From the NCBI GenBank assembly GCA_041390025.1, contig JAWKQR010000005.1:1-64000 (forward strand): a stretch of DNA of 64,000 nt, in the 5' to 3' direction. Numbering within the stretch: the stretch's first letter is position 1; every line of letters begins with the position of its first letter. The stretch comes from JBFFMO01 sp041390025. Its GTDB lineage: Bacteria > Myxococcota_A > Bradymonadia > Bradymonadales > Bradymonadaceae. A model generated the notes under the pieces. The model saw nothing but the letters and a program-made list of their open reading frames with translations. It was not told the origin of the DNA and did no database searches. Of the stretch, positions 8,445 to 16,227 are shown one piece after another. A program made the position numbers and the translations under genes.

Positions 8445-9602
8445 ATGACACGGCCACTGTTAATGATTCCAGGACCCATCGAAATTTCGCCCGCGGTTCA
8501 CGCGGCGTACCAGCCTTTGCCACCTTCGCACGTTTCCCCGGGGGTGATCGAGGCGTTTGGCGCGTCGCTTGAGCGGATGCGAGAAGTGTGGCGAGTGGAT
8601 ACATCGTACCAACCGTTCATCGCATCGGGCAGTGGCACGGTGGCAATGGACATGGCGATCTCGAACGTCGTCGATTCGGATGACCGCGTCCTCATTGTGA
8701 ACACGGGTTATTTCTCGGACCGAATCGCCGAAATGGCAAACCGTCGCGGCGCGACCATTGAGCACGTGCGTTGCGAGGCGGGGTATGTGCCAGCGTCAGA
8801 CGCAGTGTCCGCGGCCGCAAAGGCGTTTCGCCCAACGGTAGTCATCGCAACGCACGTGGACACCTCGACTGGGGCGCGTGTGGACGTGCCAAGCATCATT
8901 TCCGTCGCGCGCGAGCACGACGCGCTGACGGTATTCGACGGCGTCTGTGCCACCGCTGGTGAGGCGTTCGAGATGAAGGCGTGGGGCGCTGACGTGTATC
9001 TGACGGCCTCGCAGAAAGCGATTGGGCTGCCGCCTGGCTTGGCGCTTTTGGTGGCCAGTGAGCGCGCCATGAAACGTCGCGAGCGGATTGAGAACCTGCC
9101 CCCAATGATTCTGGATTTCGCGCAGTGGCTGCCCATCATGCACGCCTATGAAGCCCGAAAACCCTCGTATTTCGCCACACCCGCCACGAATATGGTTTTG
9201 GCGTTGGAGGCGGGGCTCAAAGAGTTGACTGATGTGGGCATGTCCGAAGTGGTGGCGCGTCACCAGCGTGTAGCCGATGCCATGCGCGCGGCGTGGAAAC
9301 AGCTGGGGCTGACGTTGCTTGGGCCATGGGAAAACGCCGCGAACACGTTGTCCGCGATTCGCTACCCCGCGGGCGTGGACGCCACAGTGGTTTCGACCAT
9401 CGGCGCAAACGGGGCGATCGTGGCGGGCGGGTTGCACCCAAAACACAAAGCCGAATACTTCAGGGTGGGGCATATGGGTTATACAACCACCCAAAGCGAA
9501 TGGTTGGTTCAGACGGTGAATGCGGTCGAGTCCGCGATGAATCATCACGGTCATCGATGCGGTGGCGGCGTGGAAGCGCTCATCTCTGCACTTGCCAAAT
9601 AG
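8445..9602 (+). CDS. Class V aminotransferase (alanine/serine-glyoxylate type)
   Basis: PLP enzyme of the AGXT family, 385 residues from ATG 8445, which has GGAGA at a good distance. It shows MIPGPIEISP at the N-terminus, SGSGTVAMDM for cofactor phosphate, HVDTSTGARVDV, VFDGVCATAGE with the PLP-contacting Asp, and the Schiff-base Lys near residue 191 in TASQKAIGLPPG. The usual reaction is transamination of glyoxylate with alanine, serine or another amino donor. The window also has a urate-to-ureidoglycolate pathway 45 kb away, and a related family (PucG) uses S-ureidoglycine, but the distance makes a link speculative. Confidence 0.85.
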   Translation: MTRPLLMIPGPIEISPAVHAAYQPLPPSHVSPGVIEAFGASLERMREVWRVDTSYQPFIASGSGTVAMDMAISNVVDSDDRVLIVNTGYFSDRIAEMANRRGATIEHVRCEAGYVPASDAVSAAAKAFRPTVVIATHVDTSTGARVDVPSIISVAREHDALTVFDGVCATAGEAFEMKAWGADVYLTASQKAIGLPPGLALLVASERAMKRRERIENLPPMILDFAQWLPIMHAYEARKPSYFATPATNMVLALEAGLKELTDVGMSEVVARHQRVADAMRAAWKQLGLTLLGPWENAANTLSAIRYPAGVDATVVSTIGANGAIVAGGLHPKHKAEYFRVGHMGYTTTQSEWLVQTVNAVESAMNHHGHRCGGGVEALISALAK

Positions 9603-9623
9603 ACACAGAACGCACGGAGAACC

Positions 9624-10181
9624 ATGAAAAAGGTACTTGTTAGCATCCTTCTTTTTGCCGCGGTCATGGCGTTTGCGTCACCCGCGATGGCGCAAGGAAA
9701 GGGCTTCACGATCGGCTTGGGGCTTGGACTTGGGCATCAAGTTTTCTCTCCGGATGAGGGGCGATCGGAGTCCGAAAACGGGCTTGCGGGCCCGACTTTG
9801 AAAATCGGTGGGTTCCTGCAGCCCAACTTGGCGATTTTGTTCAAGGCGACGGGGACGGTGACGTTCCCTGACACGAACAATGACCGCACCGACGCGACGA
9901 TCTCGCACTACTTGCTGGGTCCGGCGGTCCAGTTCTGGCCAACCGACGCCATCTTTTTGGAGGCTGGGCTGGGGTATTCTCGGGTAACGCTGACGATCGA
10001 GGGCGACGGGTTCAAGGTCAGTGACACCGATACGGGAGCGGGTGTGATGGGGGCTCTTGGTTATGCTTTTTGGCGGCAAGGCCCCCACGCGCTAGGGGTG
10101 TCACTCGAGCTCGCGGCGGGGAATCACGACGCGGTCACGGTTTACTCGGCGGGTGTGGCGTTCAACTGGCAGTACATGTGA
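9624..10181 (+). CDS. Small outer-membrane beta-barrel protein
   Basis: 185 residues with a clear signal peptide (MKKVLVSILLFAAVMAFA, cleavage after AMA) and then alternating short beta strands with Gly/aromatic pattern. The end, FNWQYM, carries aromatic residues near the C-terminus as in small OmpA- or OmpW-like eight-stranded barrels. It follows the aminotransferase by 21 bases on the same strand and is convergent with the DUF3332 gene. Function unknown. Confidence 0.75.
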   Translation: MKKVLVSILLFAAVMAFASPAMAQGKGFTIGLGLGLGHQVFSPDEGRSESENGLAGPTLKIGGFLQPNLAILFKATGTVTFPDTNNDRTDATISHYLLGPAVQFWPTDAIFLEAGLGYSRVTLTIEGDGFKVSDTDTGAGVMGALGYAFWRQGPHALGVSLELAAGNHDAVTVYSAGVAFNWQYM

Positions 10182-10799
10182 TTAGCGCGCTGCGACGCCC
10201 GAATTCGGGGTCCCCAGATCGGCGGCGGCATTCATGGCGGCACGTGCCCCACCATTGTCGAACGCGGCCGAGACCTGATTGGACTGAGCATCCGAGTAGG
10301 TCGCGACCGACTGTCCAAGGGCGTTGACGATCTCAACCGCACCATCCATGTCGCGAACCTTCGCCACGACCTTTCCGTCAGCATCCAACATCGTCAGACC
10401 GCCTTCGGTGGTCACAAACGTGAATGCGTTTTCGACGTTGCCGTTGTTCAACATTTGAACGTCCATCTGGTCGCCGTAGTTGACCATGATCATCGTGTGC
10501 GTGTCGTTCAACGCGACCGTCTTGGTCTGAGGCGTGTCACGTGAAGCCATTGGATTGCTTCCGGTCCAAAACTCCAACGTGTTGAAGATGAACAGGTCGG
10601 CGAGACCGCCCAATGGGTAAATGGGGATGATGTTCAGTCCTAGGAACACGAGCCATTTGACGAACTTGTTGCCTGAAACGGTGTCGTTCCAACCGTAGAT
10701 CCCTCGGGTGAGCGCGAAGTTGCCAAAACAGCCCGTCGATACCGTGACGGCCGAGATAAGCGAGACAGCGAGTAGCTTCGAGACAAGACGGTTTTTCAT
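10182..10799 (-). CDS. DUF3332-family lipoprotein
   Basis: Started at ATG 10799, which has GGAGG upstream, giving 205 residues. The signal peptide ends in VSTGC, and the mature protein begins FGNFALTRGIYGWND, then a hydrophobic IIPIYPLGGLADLF segment and FWTGSNP, the conserved core of DUF3332 proteins. The C-terminal 100 residues are a less conserved beta-rich and Ala-rich tail. The family is found in many Gram-negative envelopes with no assigned biochemical role. It ends one base after the neighbouring barrel gene on the opposite strand. Confidence 0.85.
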   Translation of the reverse strand: MKNRLVSKLLAVSLISAVTVSTGCFGNFALTRGIYGWNDTVSGNKFVKWLVFLGLNIIPIYPLGGLADLFIFNTLEFWTGSNPMASRDTPQTKTVALNDTHTMIMVNYGDQMDVQMLNNGNVENAFTFVTTEGGLTMLDADGKVVAKVRDMDGAVEIVNALGQSVATYSDAQSNQVSAAFDNGGARAAMNAAADLGTPNSGVAAR

Positions 10800-10972
10800 G
10801 GGTTCCTCCATTTTGGAAACGTAACTTGGGGCCTACGCTACACCCGCAAGATCTGGGGCCAAAGTTCAAAAATGGCGCAAGACCCATCGCAATCCTGAGC
10901 AACCCACGTTGCAAATCCCCGCGGTCGGGGCTAGTTTCCGCGCAATTCAGGAACTCCTAACTCGAGGGCAAC

Positions 10973-12658
10973 ATGGCGCGCGAATTCATCTATCAGATGC
11001 AGGGCCTCAAGAAATTCACACCCGATGGGAAGCAAGTGCTCGACGGCATTTGGCTTTCATTCTTTCCGGGGGCCAAGATTGGTGTCGTCGGTCCCAATGG
11101 TGCCGGTAAGTCGACGCTGCTGCGCATCATGGCTGGCCTCGACACGGAGTTTCAGGGCGAGACTTGGATCGACCCGTCGGCCAAGGTTGGGTACCTGCGG
11201 CAGGAACCGCAGCTCGACGAGTCGTTGGACGTGCGTGGCAACATCGAGCTCGGGGTCAAGGAAACACGCGACCTTCTGACAGCTTTCGAAGAAATCTCGC
11301 TCAAATTCGGCGAGCCGATGAGCGACGACGAGATGAATAAGCTTATCGAGGAGCAGGGGAAGCTGCAGGACCGCATCGACGCGGCGGACGCGTGGAACTT
11401 GGACCGCACGTTGGACATTGCCATGGACGCGCTTCGGGTGCCGCCTGGTGATGCCGACGTCACGAAGCTGTCCGGTGGTGAACGTCGCCGTGTGGCCTTG
11501 TGCCGATTGCTGCTGGCAAAACCAGACCTGTTGTTGCTCGACGAACCGACGAACCATTTGGACGCCGAGACCGTCGCGTGGCTTGAGCGCGCTCTGCGCG
11601 AATACCACGGCACCGTCATCATCGTGACCCACGACCGCTACTTCCTCGACAACGTCACGAAGTGGATCCTTGAGCTCGAAAGTGGCAAGGGCATTCCTTT
11701 TGAGGGCAACTATTCAAGCTGGCTGGAGCAAAAGCAGAAGTTGCTTGAGCAGCGCGACAAGTCGAACTCGGCGAAGTCCCGCATGCTTGCCCGCGAGCTT
11801 GAATGGGTCCGTATGGGCCAAAAGGCGCGTCAGGCCAAGAGCCAGGCGCGTTTGAAGCGTTACGACGAGATGCGCCGCGACTTCGAAGAAAACCGCGACG
11901 CCGACCGCCGCAAAGAAATCATCATCCCACCCGGACCTCGTCTGGGCGACGTGGTGGTGACGGCGAAGGGACTGCGCAAGGGTTTTGGCGACCGACTGCT
12001 CATCGACAATCTGTCGTTCAACTTGCCAAAAAACGGACTCGTTGGCGTCATCGGACCCAACGGCGCGGGCAAGACGACGTTGTTCAACATGATCACGGGC
12101 GTGGAAAAGCCCGACGGTGGCGAGTTCATCGTGGGCGACACGGTCAAGATTTCGAACGTGACTCAGGGCCGCGACGGCATCGACGACGAAAAGACGGTCT
12201 GGGAGATCATTTCGGGCGGGGCCGAGACCATCGCGATTGGGAAACGCGAGGTGAACTCTCGCGCCTACGTTGGGGCGTTTGGCTTCAAGGGCCGCACGCA
12301 ACAGCAGAAGGTCGGCACATTGTCCGGTGGTGAGCGAAATCGCGTTCACTTGGCTCGCACCCTGTTGTCCGAAGGCAACCTGTTGTTGCTCGACGAACCG
12401 ACCAACGATTTGGACGTCGAGACCCTGCGTGAGCTCGAAGACGCGCTCGAAGACTTCGCGGGTTGTGCGGTGATCATTAGCCACGATCGCTGGTTCCTCG
12501 ACCGTATCGCGACGCATATCCTCGCCTTTGAAGGCAACTCGGAGGTCGTGTGGTTCGAGGGCAACTACGAGGAGTACGAGAAGGACCGCCGCAGCCGTTT
12601 GGGCGTTGCCGCTGACCAACCTCAGCGCATCAAGTACAAACCGCTGACGCGCAACTGA
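10973..12658 (+). CDS. ettA: Energy-dependent translational throttle protein EttA (ABC-F)
   Basis: Cytoplasmic ABC-F ATPase acting at the ribosomal E site to gate the first steps of elongation according to energy state. 561 residues, close to the usual 555. Two complete nucleotide-binding domains: GPNGAGKST and LSGGERRRVAL with LLLDEPTNHLD in the first, and GPNGAGKTT, LSGGERNRVHL and LLLDEPTNDLD in the second; VTHDRYFLD and ISHDRWFLD are the switch regions. The EttA-type arm insertion lies near 95-145 and the inter-domain linker is rich in Lys/Arg. A strong terminator follows. It stands alone, without drug-resistance context. Confidence 0.95.
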   Translation: MAREFIYQMQGLKKFTPDGKQVLDGIWLSFFPGAKIGVVGPNGAGKSTLLRIMAGLDTEFQGETWIDPSAKVGYLRQEPQLDESLDVRGNIELGVKETRDLLTAFEEISLKFGEPMSDDEMNKLIEEQGKLQDRIDAADAWNLDRTLDIAMDALRVPPGDADVTKLSGGERRRVALCRLLLAKPDLLLLDEPTNHLDAETVAWLERALREYHGTVIIVTHDRYFLDNVTKWILELESGKGIPFEGNYSSWLEQKQKLLEQRDKSNSAKSRMLARELEWVRMGQKARQAKSQARLKRYDEMRRDFEENRDADRRKEIIIPPGPRLGDVVVTAKGLRKGFGDRLLIDNLSFNLPKNGLVGVIGPNGAGKTTLFNMITGVEKPDGGEFIVGDTVKISNVTQGRDGIDDEKTVWEIISGGAETIAIGKREVNSRAYVGAFGFKGRTQQQKVGTLSGGERNRVHLARTLLSEGNLLLLDEPTNDLDVETLRELEDALEDFAGCAVIISHDRWFLDRIATHILAFEGNSEVVWFEGNYEEYEKDRRSRLGVAADQPQRIKYKPLTRN

Positions 12659-12685
12659 GCGTCGTTTCAGCACAAGAAACAAAAG

Positions 12686-12714
12686 CGGCAAGCCTTGGCT
12701 TGCCGTTTCTTTTT
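12686..12714 (+). terminator. Terminator after ettA
   Basis: CGGCAAGCC pairs perfectly with GGCTTGCCG across a TT loop and is followed by TTTCTTTTT. The flanking A-rich run upstream could make it bidirectional and also serve the convergent carF-type gene. Confidence 0.85.
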
Positions 12715-12728
12715 GGTGTGTGACCGAC

Positions 12729-13484
12729 TCAGGTTTCGGACTGGAACCCGTGCATGCGCTTCGCGTGAGGCTCTGGGTCGGCCCACGGCCAGTAAGCGCG
12801 AATGAAGCGTTCAAGGCGTGGGAAGAAGTCGAGCTTTTCAAGGATTGGGTTCATCCAGCCCGTCGTGATGCAGTAGTAGCGGTCATGCGGGATGGTGTGG
12901 TGCACGTTGTGATGGTCGACTGACATGATAAGACCAACCTTCATCATCCCACGTACGACCAATGGTGGGTTGTCCATGTGCGACCACTTGTGGATCTGGT
13001 TGGTCGCGAAAATGCCGAGGAAGTGCGTCAACAGGACCACCTCGAAGAAGGCGCCGATGAGTCCTGTGTCGGGCACCAGAAGCAGCACGGGGAAGCCGAA
13101 CAACAGCAGGACGATGCAGTTGTTGCCGTTGACCTCGATGAAGTCGTGTCGGGTGATGCCTTTGGGGTCGGTGTGGTGTTCGCGGAAGGGACGAATGAAC
13201 ATGGCGCCGAGAACGGGCATGTCTTCGTCTCCGAAATTGTCGGCCAACCAATGCACCATGCCGGCGCTGAAGTCCGCCACAAGAAGGCCAGCGAAGACGC
13301 CAGCAGGCATCAACCAGAAGAGTTGGTCTGCGATGGCTGGATCAAACGTCGTCACCATGTTGAAGACCAGGTACGCGAGCCCGCCCAAGAAGGCGATGAT
13401 CGCGGCGATCTCCATGATTCGGGAGTAAACGGAGTAGGTGTAGTGGCCAAAGAGCCACTTCGTCGGTGCGGATGCGTCGTTCAT
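12729..13484 (-). CDS. carF: CarF/TMEM189-family plasmanylethanolamine desaturase
   Basis: Membrane di-iron-type enzyme that introduces the vinyl-ether bond of plasmalogens; in Myxococcus xanthus CarF is needed for singlet-oxygen/light signalling to carotenoid genes. The 251-residue protein has several hydrophobic spans and all the His clusters of the lipid-desaturase domain: SAGMVHWLAD, FREHH, EVNGNN, HKWSH and DHHNVHH. M. xanthus CarF is slightly longer. The gene stands alone between ettA and a lipoprotein operon, so light-dependent regulation cannot be inferred from context. Family assignment is firm; physiological role is by homology. Confidence 0.9.
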   Translation of the reverse strand: MNDASAPTKWLFGHYTYSVYSRIMEIAAIIAFLGGLAYLVFNMVTTFDPAIADQLFWLMPAGVFAGLLVADFSAGMVHWLADNFGDEDMPVLGAMFIRPFREHHTDPKGITRHDFIEVNGNNCIVLLLFGFPVLLLVPDTGLIGAFFEVVLLTHFLGIFATNQIHKWSHMDNPPLVVRGMMKVGLIMSVDHHNVHHTIPHDRYYCITTGWMNPILEKLDFFPRLERFIRAYWPWADPEPHAKRMHGFQSET

Positions 13485-13569
13485 ATTCAGTATCGGTCCT
13501 TACGAATGCGCCGGTAGCATAGTCGATTTACGCCGAGGAAAAAACGGTGTCCGGCCGATTTCGGTGGAT

Positions 13570-14172
13570 TCACTGCACAAAACCGACCGCATCGAGGTCG
13601 AACCCAGCCGAGGGCGCAACACCTGCGTCACTTTTGTCACGTATTCGCAAAAAACGCGTTTTTTCAACACCTAACGCGCTCAGGTCGAAGGGGTCGCCGC
13701 CTGTCACGGATGGGTCGAGGGGGATCACGTCTTCAGGGTCGAAGGCGTTGACGGGGTGCCAGCCGGCGCAAGTCTCCGTGTCGTCAGGAGGGTTGCACGC
13801 AAACACAGACCACGTGTCGCCATCGAGGCTCACGGCGACCTCACCATATTCTGCAAACACGGTGTCTGGTGCCGAACGCGGCGTGAACGCGTTTTCAAAC
13901 ACGATGATGTCGGCGCCGGGCCCGTCGACGACGGTGACACCCAGATCGAGGATGATTTCGCCTCCGACGCCTAGTGAAAGCACGTCGAGCGATCCCGACG
14001 AAGGTCCCTTGGACACAGGTGGCCCCAAGACGATGCCCGGCATCTCAGATTGGCCGTAGCCTGCTCCGTCCCCGGGCGTAAACGACACCACCGCGCTTGC
14101 ATAAGGCAGCGACGGTTCATCGTCTGCGCATGCCGTGAGTAACAACACCCCTGCGACGAACCACCGACTCAT
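13570..14172 (-). CDS. Putative surface lipoprotein downstream of a cobalamin riboswitch
   Basis: 200 residues from ATG 14172, with a lipoprotein signal ending in LLTAC. The mature protein has a jelly-roll-like beta pattern with the distinctive motifs PGIVLGPPVSKG, GSLDVLSLGVGGEI, DGPGADIIVFENAF and AEYGEVAVSLDG, which I recognise as a recurrent set in proteins labelled only as cell-surface proteins. Two Cys (CNPPDDTETC) could pair. Its start codon overlaps the stop of the preceding Asn-rich lipoprotein gene (ATGA), so both are one transcript under the cobalamin riboswitch. A role in capturing or handling cobalamin or related corrinoids is inference from that regulation. Confidence 0.7.
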   Translation of the reverse strand: MSRWFVAGVLLLTACADDEPSLPYASAVVSFTPGDGAGYGQSEMPGIVLGPPVSKGPSSGSLDVLSLGVGGEIILDLGVTVVDGPGADIIVFENAFTPRSAPDTVFAEYGEVAVSLDGDTWSVFACNPPDDTETCAGWHPVNAFDPEDVIPLDPSVTGGDPFDLSALGVEKTRFLRIRDKSDAGVAPSAGFDLDAVGFVQ

Positions 14173-14711
14173 TGACGGGTCATCTTGGTCCACGAGAATC
14201 CGCCGCATCCCTCACCATCGAGGTCAGTGGGGTCGGCGATCTCGGCGCTGTTGAGCGCGTCGTCGAGTGTGTCCAATCCGAAATCGACGGTGCAGTAGTA
14301 GAACGAATCACCGTCGATTTCGGTCCACTCCACCAAGGAGTACTTGTCAGGATTGAACTCATCGTCGGGCCCGTTAAGGAGGACCGCGAAGTTGTCCGTG
14401 TTGTCGTAGAGCTCGATCGATGTGGGCGCGATGCCTTCCCAGGTGGTGGCGGTGATGACTTCGGTGGTGTCGAAGTTCGTGGTCCACGTTCCGATGACCT
14501 CGATCTGGTCAGCGTTGTTGGCGTTGTTCGACTCGTTGGTCGTGTTGTTGTTTGTCGCGTTGTTTGTCGCGTTGTTCGACGCGTTGTTCGACGCGTTGTT
14601 CGTCGCGTTGTTGGTGTTCGCGTTGTTCGTCGTGTTGTTTGACGAGTCGTCATCACCGCAAGCGATGGTCAACGAAACAGCAAGAAGGAGGATGGCTCGG
14701 TAACGGAACAT
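14169..14711 (-). CDS. Lipoprotein with long Asn-rich linker, first gene behind the cobalamin riboswitch
   Basis: 180 residues from ATG 14711. The signal peptide ends in TIACG. Right after the lipidated Cys comes about 45 residues of Asn-dominated repeat (NNATNN, NNASNN), probably a flexible tether, then a compact beta domain of about 105 residues with two Cys (FYYCTVDFG and EGCGGFSW). No enzyme motif is seen. The gene is the first open frame after a cobalamin riboswitch 96 bases upstream and overlaps the next gene by four bases. Translation should therefore fall when cobalamin is plentiful. Substrate binding of corrinoid is possible but not shown by the sequence. Confidence 0.75.
   Translation of the reverse strand: MFRYRAILLLAVSLTIACGDDDSSNNTTNNANTNNATNNASNNASNNATNNATNNNTTNESNNANNADQIEVIGTWTTNFDTTEVITATTWEGIAPTSIELYDNTDNFAVLLNGPDDEFNPDKYSLVEWTEIDGDSFYYCTVDFGLDTLDDALNSAEIADPTDLDGEGCGGFSWTKMTRQ
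14512..14640 (-). repeat. In-frame Asn-codon repeat encoding a lipoprotein linker
   Basis: Near-repeats of a 12-base unit made of two Asn codons and two Ala, Thr or Ser codons. The unit length is a multiple of three, so gain or loss of units changes linker length, not frame. A matching repeat lies in the lipoprotein gene at 36.6-37.7 kb. Confidence 0.8.
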
Positions 14712-14776
14712 GGTGTTCTCCGTGTTGTCCGAGCGAAAGGAGAGCGAAACGCAACACCCATTGCTGCGCATCCCCT

Positions 14777-14794
14777 CGCTTCCGACCCGAAGCG
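14777..14794 (-). promoter_or_regulatory. Hairpin between the cobalamin riboswitch and the first gene
   Basis: CGCTTC and GAAGCG form a six-pair stem with a six-base loop 12 bases after the riboswitch P1 helix. There is no T tract, so it is more likely part of a translational expression platform than a terminator. Confidence 0.45.
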
Positions 14795-14806
14795 ATTAGG
14801 TCACTA

Positions 14807-14949
14807 GCAAACCGAGTCAATATCCTGGCTCACGGGTCTACCTCGCCTGACACCTTCCCGGTTGCCCAGTGGTTCTTTGTCAGGTTTGTCGCCGATCACA
14901 GTTGCGGGGGCAGCGCTGGTTTTTCACCAAACTTCCTGCCTCGGTTCGC
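14807..14949 (-). ncRNA. Cobalamin riboswitch
   Basis: On the minus strand the RNA contains the hallmark core GCTGCCCCCGCAACTGTG, preceded by GGTGAAAAACC, followed by the B12-box-like AACCACTGGG, then GGGAAGGTG and GTGAGCCAGGATA near the 3' end. A ten-pair closing helix P1 forms between GCGAACCGAG (14949-14940) and CTCGGTTTGC (14816-14807), which sets these boundaries. It reads into the two lipoprotein genes at 14711-13570. Binding of adenosyl- or methylcobalamin should repress them; a short hairpin at 14777-14794 may belong to the expression platform. The rest of 14712-15064 holds no gene I can see. Confidence 0.93.
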
Positions 14950-15064
14950 GTGTCCCGATAAGGGACGCCGGCGGGATACCACCGGGATCGCCAGAGCGTC
15001 AAGCTGACGTGGCGCCCAAACGGGTTGGGTGATAGATCGTCGAGGTCTTCGCAACGAGGTCGAC

Positions 15065-16045
15065 ATGCCGCGCGTCTTGATTCTGCATACCGGTGGAACC
15101 CTTGGGATGAAGGGGACGCCCCTTGAGCCGGATGCGTTTGCCTCACGCCTTCAGGACGCGGTGCCCGAGCTCGCCATGATCGCCGACATCGACACACAGA
15201 TCGTGTCGAATCTGGATTCTAGCGATGTGGGACCTGAGCTTTGGAGCGATCTGGCGCTTCGTATCGCGGATGCACACGACGACTACGACGGCTTTGTGGT
15301 TGTGCACGGCACCGACACGATGTCGTACACGGCGAGCGCGTTGAGCTTTGCGCTTGAGAACATCGGCAAACCAGTGATTTTGACGGGCGCCCAGCGACCG
15401 CTGGCGGCGCTGCGATCGGATGCGCGGCGTAATCTTGCTGATGCGATGGAGCTGGCGACACGTGCGGTCCCCGAGGTCGCGATCTGTTTTGATGGGCTGT
15501 TGCTGCGCGGCTGTCGCACAACCAAAAGCAGCGCACGGGATTATCGCGGCTTCCTTAGTCCCGACTGTCCACCGTTGGCGACATTGGGCGTGGACGTGAC
15601 TTTCGGCGCGCACATACGCAAGCCTCAGGGGCCCCTGCGTGTGGATGCGCGGTTTGACAACAATGTGGTGTTGGTTCCCGTCACACCGGGAATGCAGCCG
15701 GACCTGCTGCGAGGGCTCTTCCGTTTGGAAGGACTCAAGGGAGCCGTTGTGGTTGCGTTTGGCACCGGTACCGTGCCGACCTCGGTGCGCCCACTGGCGC
15801 CGGTCATCGCCGAAGGCGTCGACGGTGGGCTCGACATTGTGGTGATCACGACGTCGTCGGGCAAAGTGGATTTCGGCCTGTACAAGAACAGTCTACCGCT
15901 TGAGCGCAGCGGCGCGATTCCCGGTGGAGAGATGCGCGTCGAGGCTGCGATGACAAAGCTGATGCACGCTGTGACCGCGTTTGATGACCGCGACGAGCGT
16001 CGTGCCTATCTGATGCGCGATGTTGCGGGTGAGATGACGACCTAA
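15065..16045 (+). CDS. ansA: Type I L-asparaginase
   Basis: Cytoplasmic amidohydrolase that converts asparagine to aspartate and ammonia. 326 residues from ATG 15065, chosen because it gives the family N-terminus with the catalytic HTGGTLGM (nucleophile Thr12). The second active-site motif VVVHGTDTM is near 80-85 and the QRPL and LRG(C) regions follow. Length is normal for the AnsA class; no signal peptide is present. The last 42 codons plus 70 downstream bases are repeated almost exactly at 17695-17890, and a second, internally deleted ansA remnant lies at 17615-17820, so the locus has been partly duplicated. Confidence 0.93.
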   Translation: MPRVLILHTGGTLGMKGTPLEPDAFASRLQDAVPELAMIADIDTQIVSNLDSSDVGPELWSDLALRIADAHDDYDGFVVVHGTDTMSYTASALSFALENIGKPVILTGAQRPLAALRSDARRNLADAMELATRAVPEVAICFDGLLLRGCRTTKSSARDYRGFLSPDCPPLATLGVDVTFGAHIRKPQGPLRVDARFDNNVVLVPVTPGMQPDLLRGLFRLEGLKGAVVVAFGTGTVPTSVRPLAPVIAEGVDGGLDIVVITTSSGKVDFGLYKNSLPLERSGAIPGGEMRVEAAMTKLMHAVTAFDDRDERRAYLMRDVAGEMTT

Positions 16046-16115
16046 CGCCGCCGACGGACCAGGCCAACCAACCAAAGACCAATGAACCCGACCACCGTGG
16101 GGTCGCCGGTCGCAC
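15920..16115. repeat. Left copy of a 196-bp direct repeat (ansA 3' end plus protease-gene 3' end)
   Basis: Nearly identical to 17695-17890. It covers the end of ansA and the last 70 bases of the trypsin-like protease gene, whose intact copy starts at 17817. These 70 bases here (16046-16115) are a stranded fragment of that protease gene on the minus strand. Confidence 0.9.
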
Positions 16116-16124
16116 GTGCCCGAG

Positions 16125-16200
16125 CGTTGATGGCAATCGCACATCCGTCGCAACGCGAAGCGTTAAGCCGCGCATGGTTCGAGATGCGAGCGCATTCGTC
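16125..16200 (+). pseudogene. Fragment of a CoA-transferase 3' end
   Basis: Translates to ALMAIAHPSQREAL, matching the C-terminus of the acetyl-CoA hydrolase/transferase encoded at 48246-49517, and then diverges. There is no start codon or upstream part of the gene. As at the 49.5-kb locus, it is followed at once by the convergent lipoprotein gene, showing that a larger block was copied here. Confidence 0.75.
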
Positions 16201-16227
16201 CGCGTGCAGTGAGAATCACGACGTCGG

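Noticed and set aside
8445..9602. Aminotransferase considered as PucG of the urate pathway
   Set aside because: It is 45 kb from the urate operon and I cannot identify PucG-specific residues by eye, so the general family call was kept.
11714..12841. Open frame of 375 codons opposite ettA
   Set aside because: It overlaps a fully conserved ABC-F gene and has no family features of its own.
14512..14640. Asn-codon repeat considered as a noncoding minisatellite or phase-variation tract
   Set aside because: Units are 12 bases, so copy changes keep the frame, and the repeat is translated inside a lipoprotein.
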